DNA of 41,556 nucleotides from Clostridiales bacterium (GTDB taxonomy: Bacteria; Bacillota; Clostridia; Lachnospirales; WRAX01). The stretch is from positions 1 to 41,556 of the forward strand of contig JAISCI010000118.1 in NCBI GenBank assembly GCA_031265685.1, read 5' to 3'. A program made the translations under genes and the position numbers. Of the stretch, positions 20,025-29,088 are shown in pieces (the stretch's first letter is position 1; each line of letters starts with the position of its first letter). Below the pieces are notes generated by a model. It searched no databases. It was not told where the DNA came from and worked only from the letters and a program-made list of their open reading frames with translations.

Positions 20025-20693
20025 TTGAGCGGTTTGTTCGCCCGCGCCGCGAAACGGTTTCTGACGCGCGAATTCGCGGCGCGGCTTATCATGTCTGTTG
20101 TCGGGGTTACCGTAACCGGCGCGTCGGTCGGATTCCTCAAGTTTTCGGACTTCGGCACCGACCCTTACAATACGTTCGTGTTCGGGTTTGCCCGCGCGAC
20201 AGGATTTGGGTTTGAGTTTTCTTATTCGCTGGTCGTATTGGGATTCCTTGTTATCGTATTGTTTTTTGGGCGGCGATATATTGGCGTCACGACCGTGCTT
20301 AACTTCTTTCTGACGGGCTTCGCGACACAGTGGACACTGGACGCGCTCACCGCGGCGTTCGGCGCGAACTTGGCCGCGCGGATCATCTGCCTGCCGGTCG
20401 GACTGCTCGTGCTGTGCGCGGCGGTCTCGGCGCTCATCATCGCGGACGTCGGTCTGGCGGCTTACGACGCTTCCGCGTTGATACTCGAGAAGCGCGCGCC
20501 GCTCAGCTACCGGGTCTGCCGGATCATAACGGATTCGCTGTGCGCCGTCGCGGGGTTCGCCCTCGGCGCGACAGTCGGGGTCACAACCGTTATCGCGGCG
20601 GCGGGCATGGGTCCGATTATTAATTGGTGCAACGAGCATATTAACGCTCCGATACTGCGGGCATTATCGAAAGGCCGCGCCCCCGGCGAATAA
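20025..20693 (+). CDS. Integral membrane protein (YczE/YitT-like)
   Basis: Multi-TM; GFLKFSDFGTDPYNTFVFG and DVGLAAYDASALIL. Confidence 0.65.
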   Translation: MSGLFARAAKRFLTREFAARLIMSVVGVTVTGASVGFLKFSDFGTDPYNTFVFGFARATGFGFEFSYSLVVLGFLVIVLFFGRRYIGVTTVLNFFLTGFATQWTLDALTAAFGANLAARIICLPVGLLVLCAAVSALIIADVGLAAYDASALILEKRAPLSYRVCRIITDSLCAVAGFALGATVGVTTVIAAAGMGPIINWCNEHINAPILRALSKGRAPGE

Positions 20694-20854
20694 GCGGCTT
20701 CCCCGCTTTGCCGCTGATGTCAGGCGAAAATTGCGGGCAGGCGCAAAACGTAAGGCATCCTCTGCAAGACGCGAGCAAACAACTGTTACAACCCGTTGTC
20801 CGCCGCTGTTCAGCGTATAATTATGCATTATCAACGTTGCTGGCCGTTTGCGTT

Positions 20855-21074
20855 TGTCAACTGAAAATACCGCCGCGCATTATAGTGGAAAATCCGCCAG
20901 CCGAACAAAAAACGCCGTGATCATGCGAACTGTGAGCGGCGGATTTGCTGATTGAAATTTCCGCCACCCATTATAATAAGACCCGCCGTTACTCACAATT
21001 CGCATGATCACGGCGTTTTTTGTTCGGCTGGCGGGGTTTTTAATTATATTGGGTGATGGATTTTTCAGTTGACA
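20855..21074. mobile_element. MITE-like element with IS21-like ends (TGTCAACTGAAAAT) and long inner inverted repeats
   Basis: Ends TGTCAACTGAAAATaCCGCC / reverse complement TGTCAACTGAAAAATCCatCaccc; inner arms CCGCCAGCCGAACAAAAAACGCCGTGATCATGCGAA(C/T)TGTGAG present as an inverted pair. Confidence 0.85.
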
Positions 21075-21189
21075 TATACAACATTAAGATTATCGAAACA
21101 GCCCGCCGATTGATTCAGTGTGTATCAAGCGAATATTTCCGTCCGCCTGGTTTCGAGGCGTCCGTTTCACGCCTCCCGGCTCAAATATC

Positions 21190-21218
21190 TTGACGCGGCC
21201 GCTCCAATGCGTTATAAT
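21190..21218 (+). promoter_or_regulatory. Putative sigma-A promoter
   Basis: TTGACG - 17 nt - TATAAT upstream of the acyltransferase gene. Confidence 0.65.
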
Positions 21219-21247
21219 CCCTCCAGCAACAAAAGGGGGCGGCGGCA

Positions 21248-22288
21248 TTGAGCGAGGATCGGCGCGGCGGCGTCACGGTTATGACAGGCATACTCAGCGT
21301 TATTGTCGTATATTCGCATGTGGTCAGCGAAGCGGTGACAGAGTACGCCAAAGACAGTTTCCAGTTCCTTTTCGTGTTTACTACCCAGCATTTCTCGCGC
21401 GTGGCGGTTCCATGCTTCATCTTCCTCAGCGCGTTCAAATACTTCGCGAAATATTCCGAAAAGCCCGTCGGGTTCTCGTATCCGAGATTCGCGCTCGGGC
21501 GCGTTCGGCGCGTGTACCTGCCGTATCTGCTGTGGGTTCTGATATTTTATGTTTACTTTGTGTACGCGGCGCGGTACTTCCCGTTCGACGCGGCCGACCT
21601 TGCGCGGTACGCCGTAACGGGGGATATCTCCGCGCAGCTGTATTTCGTCGTCATAATCATGCAGTTCTACCTGCTCATGCCCTTTTGGAGAGCCGTCGCG
21701 CTGGGGCGGAAGGGATGGGGATGGGCGGCGGCGTTTATGGCCGTCTCCGCCGCCGTAACATACGCCGCGCGGCTCGTATTCGCGCGGGTTCCGTATATCG
21801 ACCGGATATTCGCGGCGTACCTTCTGTTCTGGGCGGCGGGAATGGTATGCGGCGTAAACCATCAGCGGTTTTTCGGGATTCTGGCGCGGAGGCGGGCCGC
21901 TGTCTGGATCGCGTTCGCGCTCGTTACGGCGGCGCACCTTGGGCTGACATACGCTAACGCGCGGGGATTTTTCGTCTACACCGCGTCCGAGGCCGTCCAT
22001 ACCGCCTACGGGCTGTTCGCGGCGTTTTTCCTGCTGGATCTCGGGGTTTTCCTGTGGCCGCGCCTGGGCGCCGCCGCCCCCGCCGCCTCGCTCGTATCGG
22101 ACTCGTCCTACTATGTATTCCTGGCGCACACGCTGCCGATACGGATCGCGTCCGCCGCCGCTCCCGAGGGGCTTGGCATAACGGCGCGCATGGCGATACA
22201 GGGCGCGTTCGCGTATGTATCGTCGTTCGGGCTGGCGGCGCTGTACGTTCTGGCGAAGCGGCGGCTCGTTAATCGGCGGAAGGGGTGA
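21248..22288 (+). CDS. Acyltransferase-3 family membrane protein
   Basis: Multi-TM protein with FTTQHFSRVAVPCFIFLSAF and LPYLLWVLIFY, typical of acyltransferase family 3. Confidence 0.75.
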   Translation: MSEDRRGGVTVMTGILSVIVVYSHVVSEAVTEYAKDSFQFLFVFTTQHFSRVAVPCFIFLSAFKYFAKYSEKPVGFSYPRFALGRVRRVYLPYLLWVLIFYVYFVYAARYFPFDAADLARYAVTGDISAQLYFVVIIMQFYLLMPFWRAVALGRKGWGWAAAFMAVSAAVTYAARLVFARVPYIDRIFAAYLLFWAAGMVCGVNHQRFFGILARRRAAVWIAFALVTAAHLGLTYANARGFFVYTASEAVHTAYGLFAAFFLLDLGVFLWPRLGAAAPAASLVSDSSYYVFLAHTLPIRIASAAAPEGLGITARMAIQGAFAYVSSFGLAALYVLAKRRLVNRRKG

Positions 22289-22292
22289 CGCA

Positions 22293-23165
22293 ATGCGTAT
22301 GGCGCAGACGCTGGGCGTCCGGTTCAGCTACACCGAAGACGGCGCGTTCGCGCTCGACGGCGTTAGTATCAGCGTGGAGCGCGGGGAATTCGTCGCCGTG
22401 ATCGGGCGCAACGGATCGGGCAAATCCACGATGGCGCGGCATCTGAACGCGTTGCTGCGCCCGACGGCGGGAACCGTCCTTATCGAGGGGCGCGACACGG
22501 CGGACGACGCCGAGACATGGGAGATACGCCGAGCCGCGGGCATGGTGTTCCAGAACCCGGACAACCAGCTCGTCGCGACGATCGTGGAGGACGACGCGGC
22601 GTTCGGGCCGGAGAACCTCGGCGTTCCGCCGGAGGAGATCCGCGCTCGCGTCGATAAGGCGCTCGCCGACGTCGGCATGACAGAACACGCCAAATCCGCG
22701 CCGCACAGGCTGTCGGGCGGGCAGAAACAGCGCGTCGCGATAGCGGGCGTCCTCGCGATGAAGCCGGATTGCGTCATACTCGACGAACCGACCGCGATGC
22801 TCGATCCCGTCGGCCGCGAGGACGTTATGGCGACGGCCGAGCGGCTGAACAGGGACGACGGCATAACGATAATCCTGATAACCCACGATATGGACGAAGC
22901 CGCCCGCGCCGGGCGCGTGATAGTCATGGACTCCGGGCGCGTGGTGATGGACGCCCCCCCGCGCGAGGTGTTCTCCCGCGCGGACGAGCTGGCGCGGTAC
23001 GGCTTGGGCGTGCCGCAGGCCGCCGAATGCGCTCAGGCGCTGCGCGCGCTGGGGTTTGAGGCGGATCCGGGGATACTTGGCGGCGCGGAACTGGCAGAAG
23101 CCGTATCAAAGCTGCGCGGAAGCGGGAGTTTAGATGCCGATCGAGACAATCAATCTGACATATAA
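22293..23165 (+). CDS. ecfA1: ECF transporter ATPase EcfA1
   Basis: Walker A GRNGSGKST, LSGGQKQRVAIAGVLAMKPDCVILDEPTAMLDPVGR. Confidence 0.93.
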   Translation: MRMAQTLGVRFSYTEDGAFALDGVSISVERGEFVAVIGRNGSGKSTMARHLNALLRPTAGTVLIEGRDTADDAETWEIRRAAGMVFQNPDNQLVATIVEDDAAFGPENLGVPPEEIRARVDKALADVGMTEHAKSAPHRLSGGQKQRVAIAGVLAMKPDCVILDEPTAMLDPVGREDVMATAERLNRDDGITIILITHDMDEAARAGRVIVMDSGRVVMDAPPREVFSRADELARYGLGVPQAAECAQALRALGFEADPGILGGAELAEAVSKLRGSGSLDADRDNQSDI

Positions 23166-23994
23166 ATACAATCCGGGCGCGGCGTTCGAGAAGACCGCCG
23201 TGCGCGGCGTGAGTCTGACGATCCCCGACGGGGCGTATATCGGGCTGGTGGGGCGGACTGGTTCTGGCAAATCCACGCTTATCCAGCATTTCAACGGTTT
23301 GCTTAAGCCCACGGAAGGGCGCGTTCTGCTGGACGGCGAGGACATAGGTTCCGACAAAAAACGTCTGCGGGACGCGCGCCGGCGCGTCGGTCTTGTTTTT
23401 CAGTATCCCGAGCAGCAGCTCTTCGAGATAACCGTCGAAAAAGACGCGGCGTTCGGGCCGTCGAACATGGGGCTGAGCGCGGAGGAAGCCATCGGGCGCG
23501 CGCGGGAGAGTCTCCGGCTTGTCGGCGTGCCGGACGAGCTGTTCGGGCGGTCGCCGTTCGACCTGTCCGGCGGGCAGAAGCGGCGCGTCGCGATAGCGGG
23601 CGTTCTCGCCATGCGCCCCGGCGTACTGGTTCTGGACGAGCCGACGGCGGGGCTTGATCCCGAGAGCCGAGCCGCGATCCTCGGCAATATCGCCGAAACG
23701 CGTCGGCGGCTCGGGATCACCGTCGTGCTGGTCTCGCACAGTATGGAGGACGTCGCCGAACACGCCGAGGAAGTGATCGTCATGAGCGCTGGGACAGTTC
23801 TGACGCGCGGCGCCCCGGCGGACGTTTTCGCGAGGGAGGACGAGCTTCGCGCGGCGGGGCTGGCGCCGCCGCTGATGGTATCCGTCGCCCGGGAGCTTAA
23901 CCGGCGCGGGTTCTCGATCCCACGGGGGGTGTTCTCGCCGCGGGAGATGGCGGAACATATATCAAAGGAGTTGCGCGATTGCTTAAAGACATAA
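23134..23994 (+). CDS. ecfA2: ECF transporter ATPase EcfA2
   Basis: GRTGSGKSTLIQHFNGLLKPTEG, LSGGQKRRVAIAGVLAMRPGVLVLDEPTAGLDPESR. Confidence 0.93.
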   Translation: MPIETINLTYKYNPGAAFEKTAVRGVSLTIPDGAYIGLVGRTGSGKSTLIQHFNGLLKPTEGRVLLDGEDIGSDKKRLRDARRRVGLVFQYPEQQLFEITVEKDAAFGPSNMGLSAEEAIGRARESLRLVGVPDELFGRSPFDLSGGQKRRVAIAGVLAMRPGVLVLDEPTAGLDPESRAAILGNIAETRRRLGITVVLVSHSMEDVAEHAEEVIVMSAGTVLTRGAPADVFAREDELRAAGLAPPLMVSVARELNRRGFSIPRGVFSPREMAEHISKELRDCLKT

Positions 23995-24782
23995 CCGTCG
24001 GCCAGTACTACCCCGCCGACTCGCCCATGCATCGGCTCAACCCGCGCGTCAAGCTGCTCGCGTCGCTGGCGTTCCTTGCGGCTGTATTCATCATCTCCGG
24101 CGTATGGGGCTACGCGCTCGCGGTCGCTATGACGGCGGCCGTGATCGCGGCGTCGCGGGTGCCCGTGCCGTACCTCTTCCGCGGACTTAGGAGCATACTG
24201 TTCATGCTGTTGTTCACTGTCGCGCTCAACGTGTTTTTCACGCCGGGCGACGACGTTGTGTTCAGCCTGTGGGGGCTGCGGGCTACCGCCTCGGGCGTTG
24301 CGGTGGCCGCCAGAACGTGCGTCCGGCTGACGCTCATAATCGTGGGGTCGTCGCTGCTGACGCTCACGACGACTTCTATCGAGCTGACCGACGCGATCGA
24401 GTTCAGCCTGAAGCCGTTCAGGCCTGTCGGCGTGCCCGCGCATGAGATAGCGATGATGATGACGATCGCGCTGCGCTTCATCCCGACGCTGACCGAGGAG
24501 CTGGACAAGATAATGAAAGCTCAGGCGGCGCGCGGCGCGGACTTCGACACGGGCGGACTGATCAGGAAGGCGAAGAGCTTCGTGCCGGTGCTGGTGCCGC
24601 TGTTCGTGTCGGCGTTCCGCCGCGCGGACGAGCTGGCCACGGCGATGGAAGCGCGGTGTTACCGGGGCGGCGTCGGGCGGACGCGGATGCGTCCGTCGCG
24701 GCTCTATCGTCGCGACTATATCGCGATAGTTCTGGCGGCGTTCGCTTTCACGGCGATGATCGCCGCCGGGCGGATCGGGTGA
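23979..24782 (+). CDS. ecfT: ECF transporter T component
   Basis: GQYYPADSPMHRLNPRVKLL; KAQAARGADF and MEARCYRGG motifs. Confidence 0.94.
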   Translation: MLKDITVGQYYPADSPMHRLNPRVKLLASLAFLAAVFIISGVWGYALAVAMTAAVIAASRVPVPYLFRGLRSILFMLLFTVALNVFFTPGDDVVFSLWGLRATASGVAVAARTCVRLTLIIVGSSLLTLTTTSIELTDAIEFSLKPFRPVGVPAHEIAMMMTIALRFIPTLTEELDKIMKAQAARGADFDTGGLIRKAKSFVPVLVPLFVSAFRRADELATAMEARCYRGGVGRTRMRPSRLYRRDYIAIVLAAFAFTAMIAAGRIG

Positions 24783-24867
24783 AAGCGCGGCTCCGCGCCA
24801 AAAAAATTCAAAAAACTATAGATTTATTATCCCCGGTGTGGTAATTTAGATGTGGCAATCTATAAGT

Positions 24868-24896
24868 AAAATCACCGGCTTATCGGAGGGTGTATG
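24868..24896 (+). repeat. 29-bp direct repeat copy 1 (duplicated pyrH SD/start region)
   Basis: aaaatcaccggcttatcggagggtgtatg; 27/29 identical to 24960-24988. Confidence 0.9.
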
Positions 24897-24954
24897 AATT
24901 TTGCGGGTTCGAAGAAATTTCGCGTGGTTCAAGCGGAATTTCGACGCAAAATTC
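24896..24954. repeat. Two-deep nested palindromic element in the pyrH leader
   Basis: GAATTTTGC gggttcgaa [24914-24942 GAAATTTCGCGTGGTTCAAGCGGAATTTC] gac GCAAAATTC. Confidence 0.92.
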
Positions 24955-24985
24955 TGTTGAAAATCATCGGCTTATCGGAGGGCGT

Positions 24986-25723
24986 ATGTTCGCGAACGTT
25001 ATCATCAAGATTTCCGGCGAGGCGCTGCAGGGAGTAAAGGCTATGAACGCGGGGGACGATATGCTCTACCCCAGCTATAACGACGAAATGGTCGAATCCA
25101 TCGTCGCCGAGATTATCGCCTGCAAGCAGGCGGGGGTGAACGTCTCCATGGTTATCGGCGGCGGCAACTATTGGCGGGGGCGGAGCGCCCGGGGCATAAA
25201 CCGCGCCAAAGCCGACCAGATCGGTATGCTGGCGACTATCATGAACGGGGTATACCTGTCGGAGTCGTTCCGGTTGCGCGGCGCCGAAGTCGTCGTTATG
25301 ACGCCGTTCACCGTGGGGACGTTTACGCGGCCCTTCGAGGTGGCGAAGGCGGTGCGGCTGATGGAATCCGGCGCGATACTGATCTTCGCCGGCGGCAGCG
25401 GGCTGCCGTTCTTCTCGACGGATACGATAGCGGCGGTGCGCGGAGCGGAGCTTTCGGTGGACGCGGTACTCTTCGCGAAAAACGTGGACGGGGTGTACGA
25501 CGCCGACCCCAAGGAGCATCCGGGCGCGAAGCGGTTCGACCGGCTGACCTACGACGAGGTGATAAAACGGGATCTGCGCGTTATTGATATAGCCGCTATG
25601 GAGATCTGCAAAGAATACGGCCTTAAGAGCATCGTGTTCGGGCTGTTCGAGAGGAATGGCATAACGAACGCCGTGCTGCGCTCGGATAAGAATTATCAGA
25701 CGGGAACAATTATAACCAGATAA
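24986..25723 (+). CDS. pyrH: UMP kinase
   Basis: MFANVIIKISGEALQG...VIGGGNYWRGRSA...FAKNVDGVYDADPKEHPGAKRF; the track start at 24890 adds element-encoded residues. Confidence 0.97.
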   Translation: MFANVIIKISGEALQGVKAMNAGDDMLYPSYNDEMVESIVAEIIACKQAGVNVSMVIGGGNYWRGRSARGINRAKADQIGMLATIMNGVYLSESFRLRGAEVVVMTPFTVGTFTRPFEVAKAVRLMESGAILIFAGGSGLPFFSTDTIAAVRGAELSVDAVLFAKNVDGVYDADPKEHPGAKRFDRLTYDEVIKRDLRVIDIAAMEICKEYGLKSIVFGLFERNGITNAVLRSDKNYQTGTIITR

Positions 25724-25754
25724 CGGCACGTCAACCAGATAAGGAGGTAATCCC

Positions 25755-26309
25755 ATGTCCGAACAGGCGGCCCCTTATGAGGACAAAATGAAAAAATCAA
25801 TAGCGACGCTCGAATCCGACTTCGCGACTATCCGCGTCGGGCGCGCCAACCCGCACGTGCTGGACAAGATCACGGTGGACTATTACGGAGCGCCGACGCC
25901 GATAGCCCAAGTCGGCAACATCGCCGTCACCGACGGGCGTACTCTGGCGATAACGCCGTGGGAAAGCTCTATGATGAAGCCTGTCGAGAGGGCCATCCAG
26001 GCGAGCGAACTGGGCATCAATCCGTCGAACGACGGCAAGGTTATCCGTATCGTCTTCCCCGAGCTGACCGAGGAGCGCCGCAAGACCGCCGCGAAGGACG
26101 TCAAGAAAAAGGGCGAGGACTGCAAAGTCGCCGTCCGTAATATCCGGCGCGACGCGGTGGATCACTTCAAGAAGCTCGAGAAGAAGTCCGAACTGTCCGA
26201 GGATCAGCTGGCCGATCTGGAGGACGAGATCCAGAAGCTCGTCGATAAGAAGACCAAGGAGATCGACGGCCTTGTCGAGCGCAAGACGAAGGATATAATG
26301 TCGATATGA
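25755..26309 (+). CDS. frr: Ribosome recycling factor
   Basis: IRVGRANPHVLDKITVDYYGAPTPIAQVGNI; AVRNIRRDAVDHFKKLEK. Confidence 0.98.
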   Translation: MSEQAAPYEDKMKKSIATLESDFATIRVGRANPHVLDKITVDYYGAPTPIAQVGNIAVTDGRTLAITPWESSMMKPVERAIQASELGINPSNDGKVIRIVFPELTEERRKTAAKDVKKKGEDCKVAVRNIRRDAVDHFKKLEKKSELSEDQLADLEDEIQKLVDKKTKEIDGLVERKTKDIMSI

Positions 26310-27031
26310 AGACGGCGGATCCGGCCCGCTTGCCGCGCCACGTCGCGATAATCATGGACGGGAACGGCCGCTGGGCCAAAAAGCGCTTCTCTCCGCGCAA
26401 GGCCGGCCACGCCGCCGGCGCCCAGGCGCTGAGACGGCTGGTCGAGCGCATGGACAAGCTGGGTTTCGAGCGGCTCACCGTATTCGCTTTCTCGACCGAG
26501 AACTGGAAGCGCTCGGACGAGGAAGTCTATGACATAATGAACCTGTTGCGCGATTACATCCGGCAGTACGCCGAGGACGCGGATGGGAGCGCCGTTTCTA
26601 TCGGCTTTATCGGCGACCTCTCGCGGCTGGACGAGGATCTTCGCAGCAAAATTCATGAGCTTCGCCTGATGACAAAGAATCATCCCGGTATGAAGCTGAC
26701 CATAGCGGTCAATTACGGCGGCCGCGACGACATAGTCCGCGCGGCCAAGGCTTTCGCGGCGGACGCGGCGGACGGGCGCGCCGATCCGGCCGCGCTCGAC
26801 GAGGCGGTATTCTCGGCTTACCTCGACACGGCGGGTTCCCCGGATCCCGATCTGCTTATCAGAACGTCCGGGGAGATGCGGCTCTCGAATTTTCTGCTGT
26901 GGCAGTGCGCTTACAGCGAGATATACGTAACGGACAGGCTCTGGCCGGACTTCACCATCGACGACATGATGGAGGCCGCGCGCGAATTTCAAAAGCGGGA
27001 CAGACGATTCGGTTCCCGGCAGAGGTCATGA
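26306..27031 (+). CDS. uppS: Isoprenyl transferase (UPP synthase)
   Basis: HVAIIMDGNGRWAKKR, TVFAFSTENWKR, DLLIRTSGEMRLSNFLLWQCAYSEIY. Confidence 0.98.
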   Translation: MKTADPARLPRHVAIIMDGNGRWAKKRFSPRKAGHAAGAQALRRLVERMDKLGFERLTVFAFSTENWKRSDEEVYDIMNLLRDYIRQYAEDADGSAVSIGFIGDLSRLDEDLRSKIHELRLMTKNHPGMKLTIAVNYGGRDDIVRAAKAFAADAADGRADPAALDEAVFSAYLDTAGSPDPDLLIRTSGEMRLSNFLLWQCAYSEIYVTDRLWPDFTIDDMMEAAREFQKRDRRFGSRQRS

Positions 27032-27032
27032 T

Positions 27033-27848
27033 ATGTTTAAGAGGGTAATGTCGGGCGCTATCGGGCTTCCGGTCATGATAGCGGCGGTGGCGCTCGGCGG
27101 GTGGTGGCTCAAGGCCGCTTTGATCGCGCTGTCCGCCGTCGGCCAGTACGAGCTGTACAAGGCGTTTTCCGGGAAGATAAACCCCGGGCATTGGTTCGGC
27201 TTCGCGTTCGGCGCGGCGTATATATCGCTGACCGGCTGGGTCACGGCTCCGCCGGCGTTTACCGCGCTTATTTGCGTGTTTGTCGCGCTGTCGCTGTCGT
27301 CGCCCGTGCTGTTTTGGGGTATGGTAACGCCGAACGACGCGGCCTGTACGGTTCTCGGATTTTTCTACATACCCGTGATGTTCTCGACGCTGCTGCTGAC
27401 GCGCGGGCTTAACCCGCTAGGCTCCTACGCCGTGTGGCTCGTATTCATCGCGGCGTGGGGCTGCGATACGGGCGCTTATTTCACGGGGATAACTATAGGC
27501 CGCCACCCTCTCGCGCCGAAGCTCTCGCCGAAAAAAACCGTCGAGGGGCTGATCGGCGGCGTGGCGCTGGCAACCTTGCTGGCCGCCTCGTACGGCGGCG
27601 TCATATCGGGCGCCTCGGCGCTGGCCGGGTTTAACGTCACGCTCTTCTGCGCGCTCGCGGGGTTCTTCGGCGCGATTCTTGCCCAGCTCGGCGATCTGGC
27701 CGCCTCGGCGATCAAACGCGCCACTGGCGTGAAGGACTTCGGCTCGGCGATCCCCGGGCACGGCGGCGTGCTGGATCGGTTTGACAGCATACTGTTCACT
27801 GCGCCCGCCGTATATATTGTACTGATACTGTTTCAGGTCGGACAATAA
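27033..27848 (+). CDS. cdsA: Phosphatidate cytidylyltransferase
   Basis: CDTGAYFTGITIGRHPLAPKLSPKKTVEGLIGG; KDFGSAIPGHGGVLDRFDSILFTAP. Confidence 0.96.
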   Translation: MFKRVMSGAIGLPVMIAAVALGGWWLKAALIALSAVGQYELYKAFSGKINPGHWFGFAFGAAYISLTGWVTAPPAFTALICVFVALSLSSPVLFWGMVTPNDAACTVLGFFYIPVMFSTLLLTRGLNPLGSYAVWLVFIAAWGCDTGAYFTGITIGRHPLAPKLSPKKTVEGLIGGVALATLLAASYGGVISGASALAGFNVTLFCALAGFFGAILAQLGDLAASAIKRATGVKDFGSAIPGHGGVLDRFDSILFTAPAVYIVLILFQVGQ

Positions 27849-27859
27849 TCCTGAAACAG
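27828..27859. other. Stem-loop across the cdsA stop codon
   Basis: CTGTTTCAGG / CCTGAAACAG perfect 10-bp inverted repeat, no T tract. Confidence 0.6.
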
Positions 27860-27891
27860 CATGACGCGATGGGGATGACGGGAGGTAATAC

Positions 27892-29088
27892 ATGCGAGCC
27901 GTATCCGTACTGGGAGCAACAGGCTCCGTAGGCCGCCAGGCTTTGGAGGTAATCCGCCGGCAGGGCGGATTCCGCGTCGTGTCGCTGACGGCGAATACCA
28001 ACGCGAGGCTGATGTTCGAGCAGATCCGCGAATTTGCCCCCGACCTCGCCGTAATGACGGACGCGGATGCGGCTCACGAGCTGTCCCGAATGATTAAATC
28101 TTCCGGGATCGGGACTGAGATCCTTTCCGGCGAAGCCGCTCTGCTTACCGCGGCGGCGGTTCCCGGCGCGGATACGGTTCTCAACGCGCTGGTGGGATCG
28201 GTCGGCCTGCGCCCCACGCTGGCCGCGATCGCGGCGGGCAAGCGCGTCGCCCTGGCCAACAAAGAGACGCTGGTCGCGGGCGGCGAGCTGGTTATGGCCG
28301 CCGCCGAAGCGTCCGGCGCGGCGATCCTGCCTGTGGACAGCGAGCATTCCGCAATATTCCAGTGCCTTCAGGAGGGCGGGCGAGGCTGGGCCGAGAAAAT
28401 CCTGCTGACGGCCTCGGGCGGGCCTTTTCGTCTCACCCCGGCGGAACGATTCGCGGACATAACGCCCGCGATGGCGCTATGCCACCCCAACTGGAGCATG
28501 GGCGCGAAGATAACGATCGACTCGGCCACGCTGATGAACAAGGGGCTGGAGGTCATTGAGGCTCACTGGCTGTTCGGGCGCGATCTGCCCGTAGAGATAC
28601 TCGTCCATCCGGAAAGCGTAGTCCACTCGATGGTTCAGTTCCGTGACGGGGCGGTGCTGGCGCAGCTGGGCGTTCCCGATATGCGCGCTCCGATCGCTTA
28701 CGCGCTGTATTATCCCGAACGCGTACAATCCGATTTCCCCCGCGCGGACTTCCCCGCGCTCGGGCGGCTGACGTTCGAGTCCCCGGACTATGGGCGGTTC
28801 CCGTGCCTCCGGCTGGCGCTGTCGGCATACGATATGGGCGGCGCGTACCCCGCCGTCATGAGCGCCGCCAACGAGACCGCCGTCGAAAGATTCCTGAAGG
28901 GGAGCGCGGGTTTTACCGATATACCCGTTATAATAGAAAAAACATTGTCCGCATATAATGATACAGACGATTTGACCGCGGACGCCGTAGACGAAGCGGG
29001 AACGTGGGCAAGGGCTTACGCCAGGGAGGTAAACAATGTCAATAGTTATAGCTGTGCTGCTCTTCGGCGCGATAATACTGATCCATGA
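27892..29088 (+). CDS. dxr: 1-deoxy-D-xylulose-5-phosphate reductoisomerase
   Basis: VLGATGSVGRQALEVIRR, LANKETLVAGGELV, PVDSEHSAIFQCLQ, GAKITIDSATLMNKGLEVIEAHWLF. Confidence 0.97.
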   Translation: MRAVSVLGATGSVGRQALEVIRRQGGFRVVSLTANTNARLMFEQIREFAPDLAVMTDADAAHELSRMIKSSGIGTEILSGEAALLTAAAVPGADTVLNALVGSVGLRPTLAAIAAGKRVALANKETLVAGGELVMAAAEASGAAILPVDSEHSAIFQCLQEGGRGWAEKILLTASGGPFRLTPAERFADITPAMALCHPNWSMGAKITIDSATLMNKGLEVIEAHWLFGRDLPVEILVHPESVVHSMVQFRDGAVLAQLGVPDMRAPIAYALYYPERVQSDFPRADFPALGRLTFESPDYGRFPCLRLALSAYDMGGAYPAVMSAANETAVERFLKGSAGFTDIPVIIEKTLSAYNDTDDLTADAVDEAGTWARAYAREVNNVNSYSCAALRRDNTDP

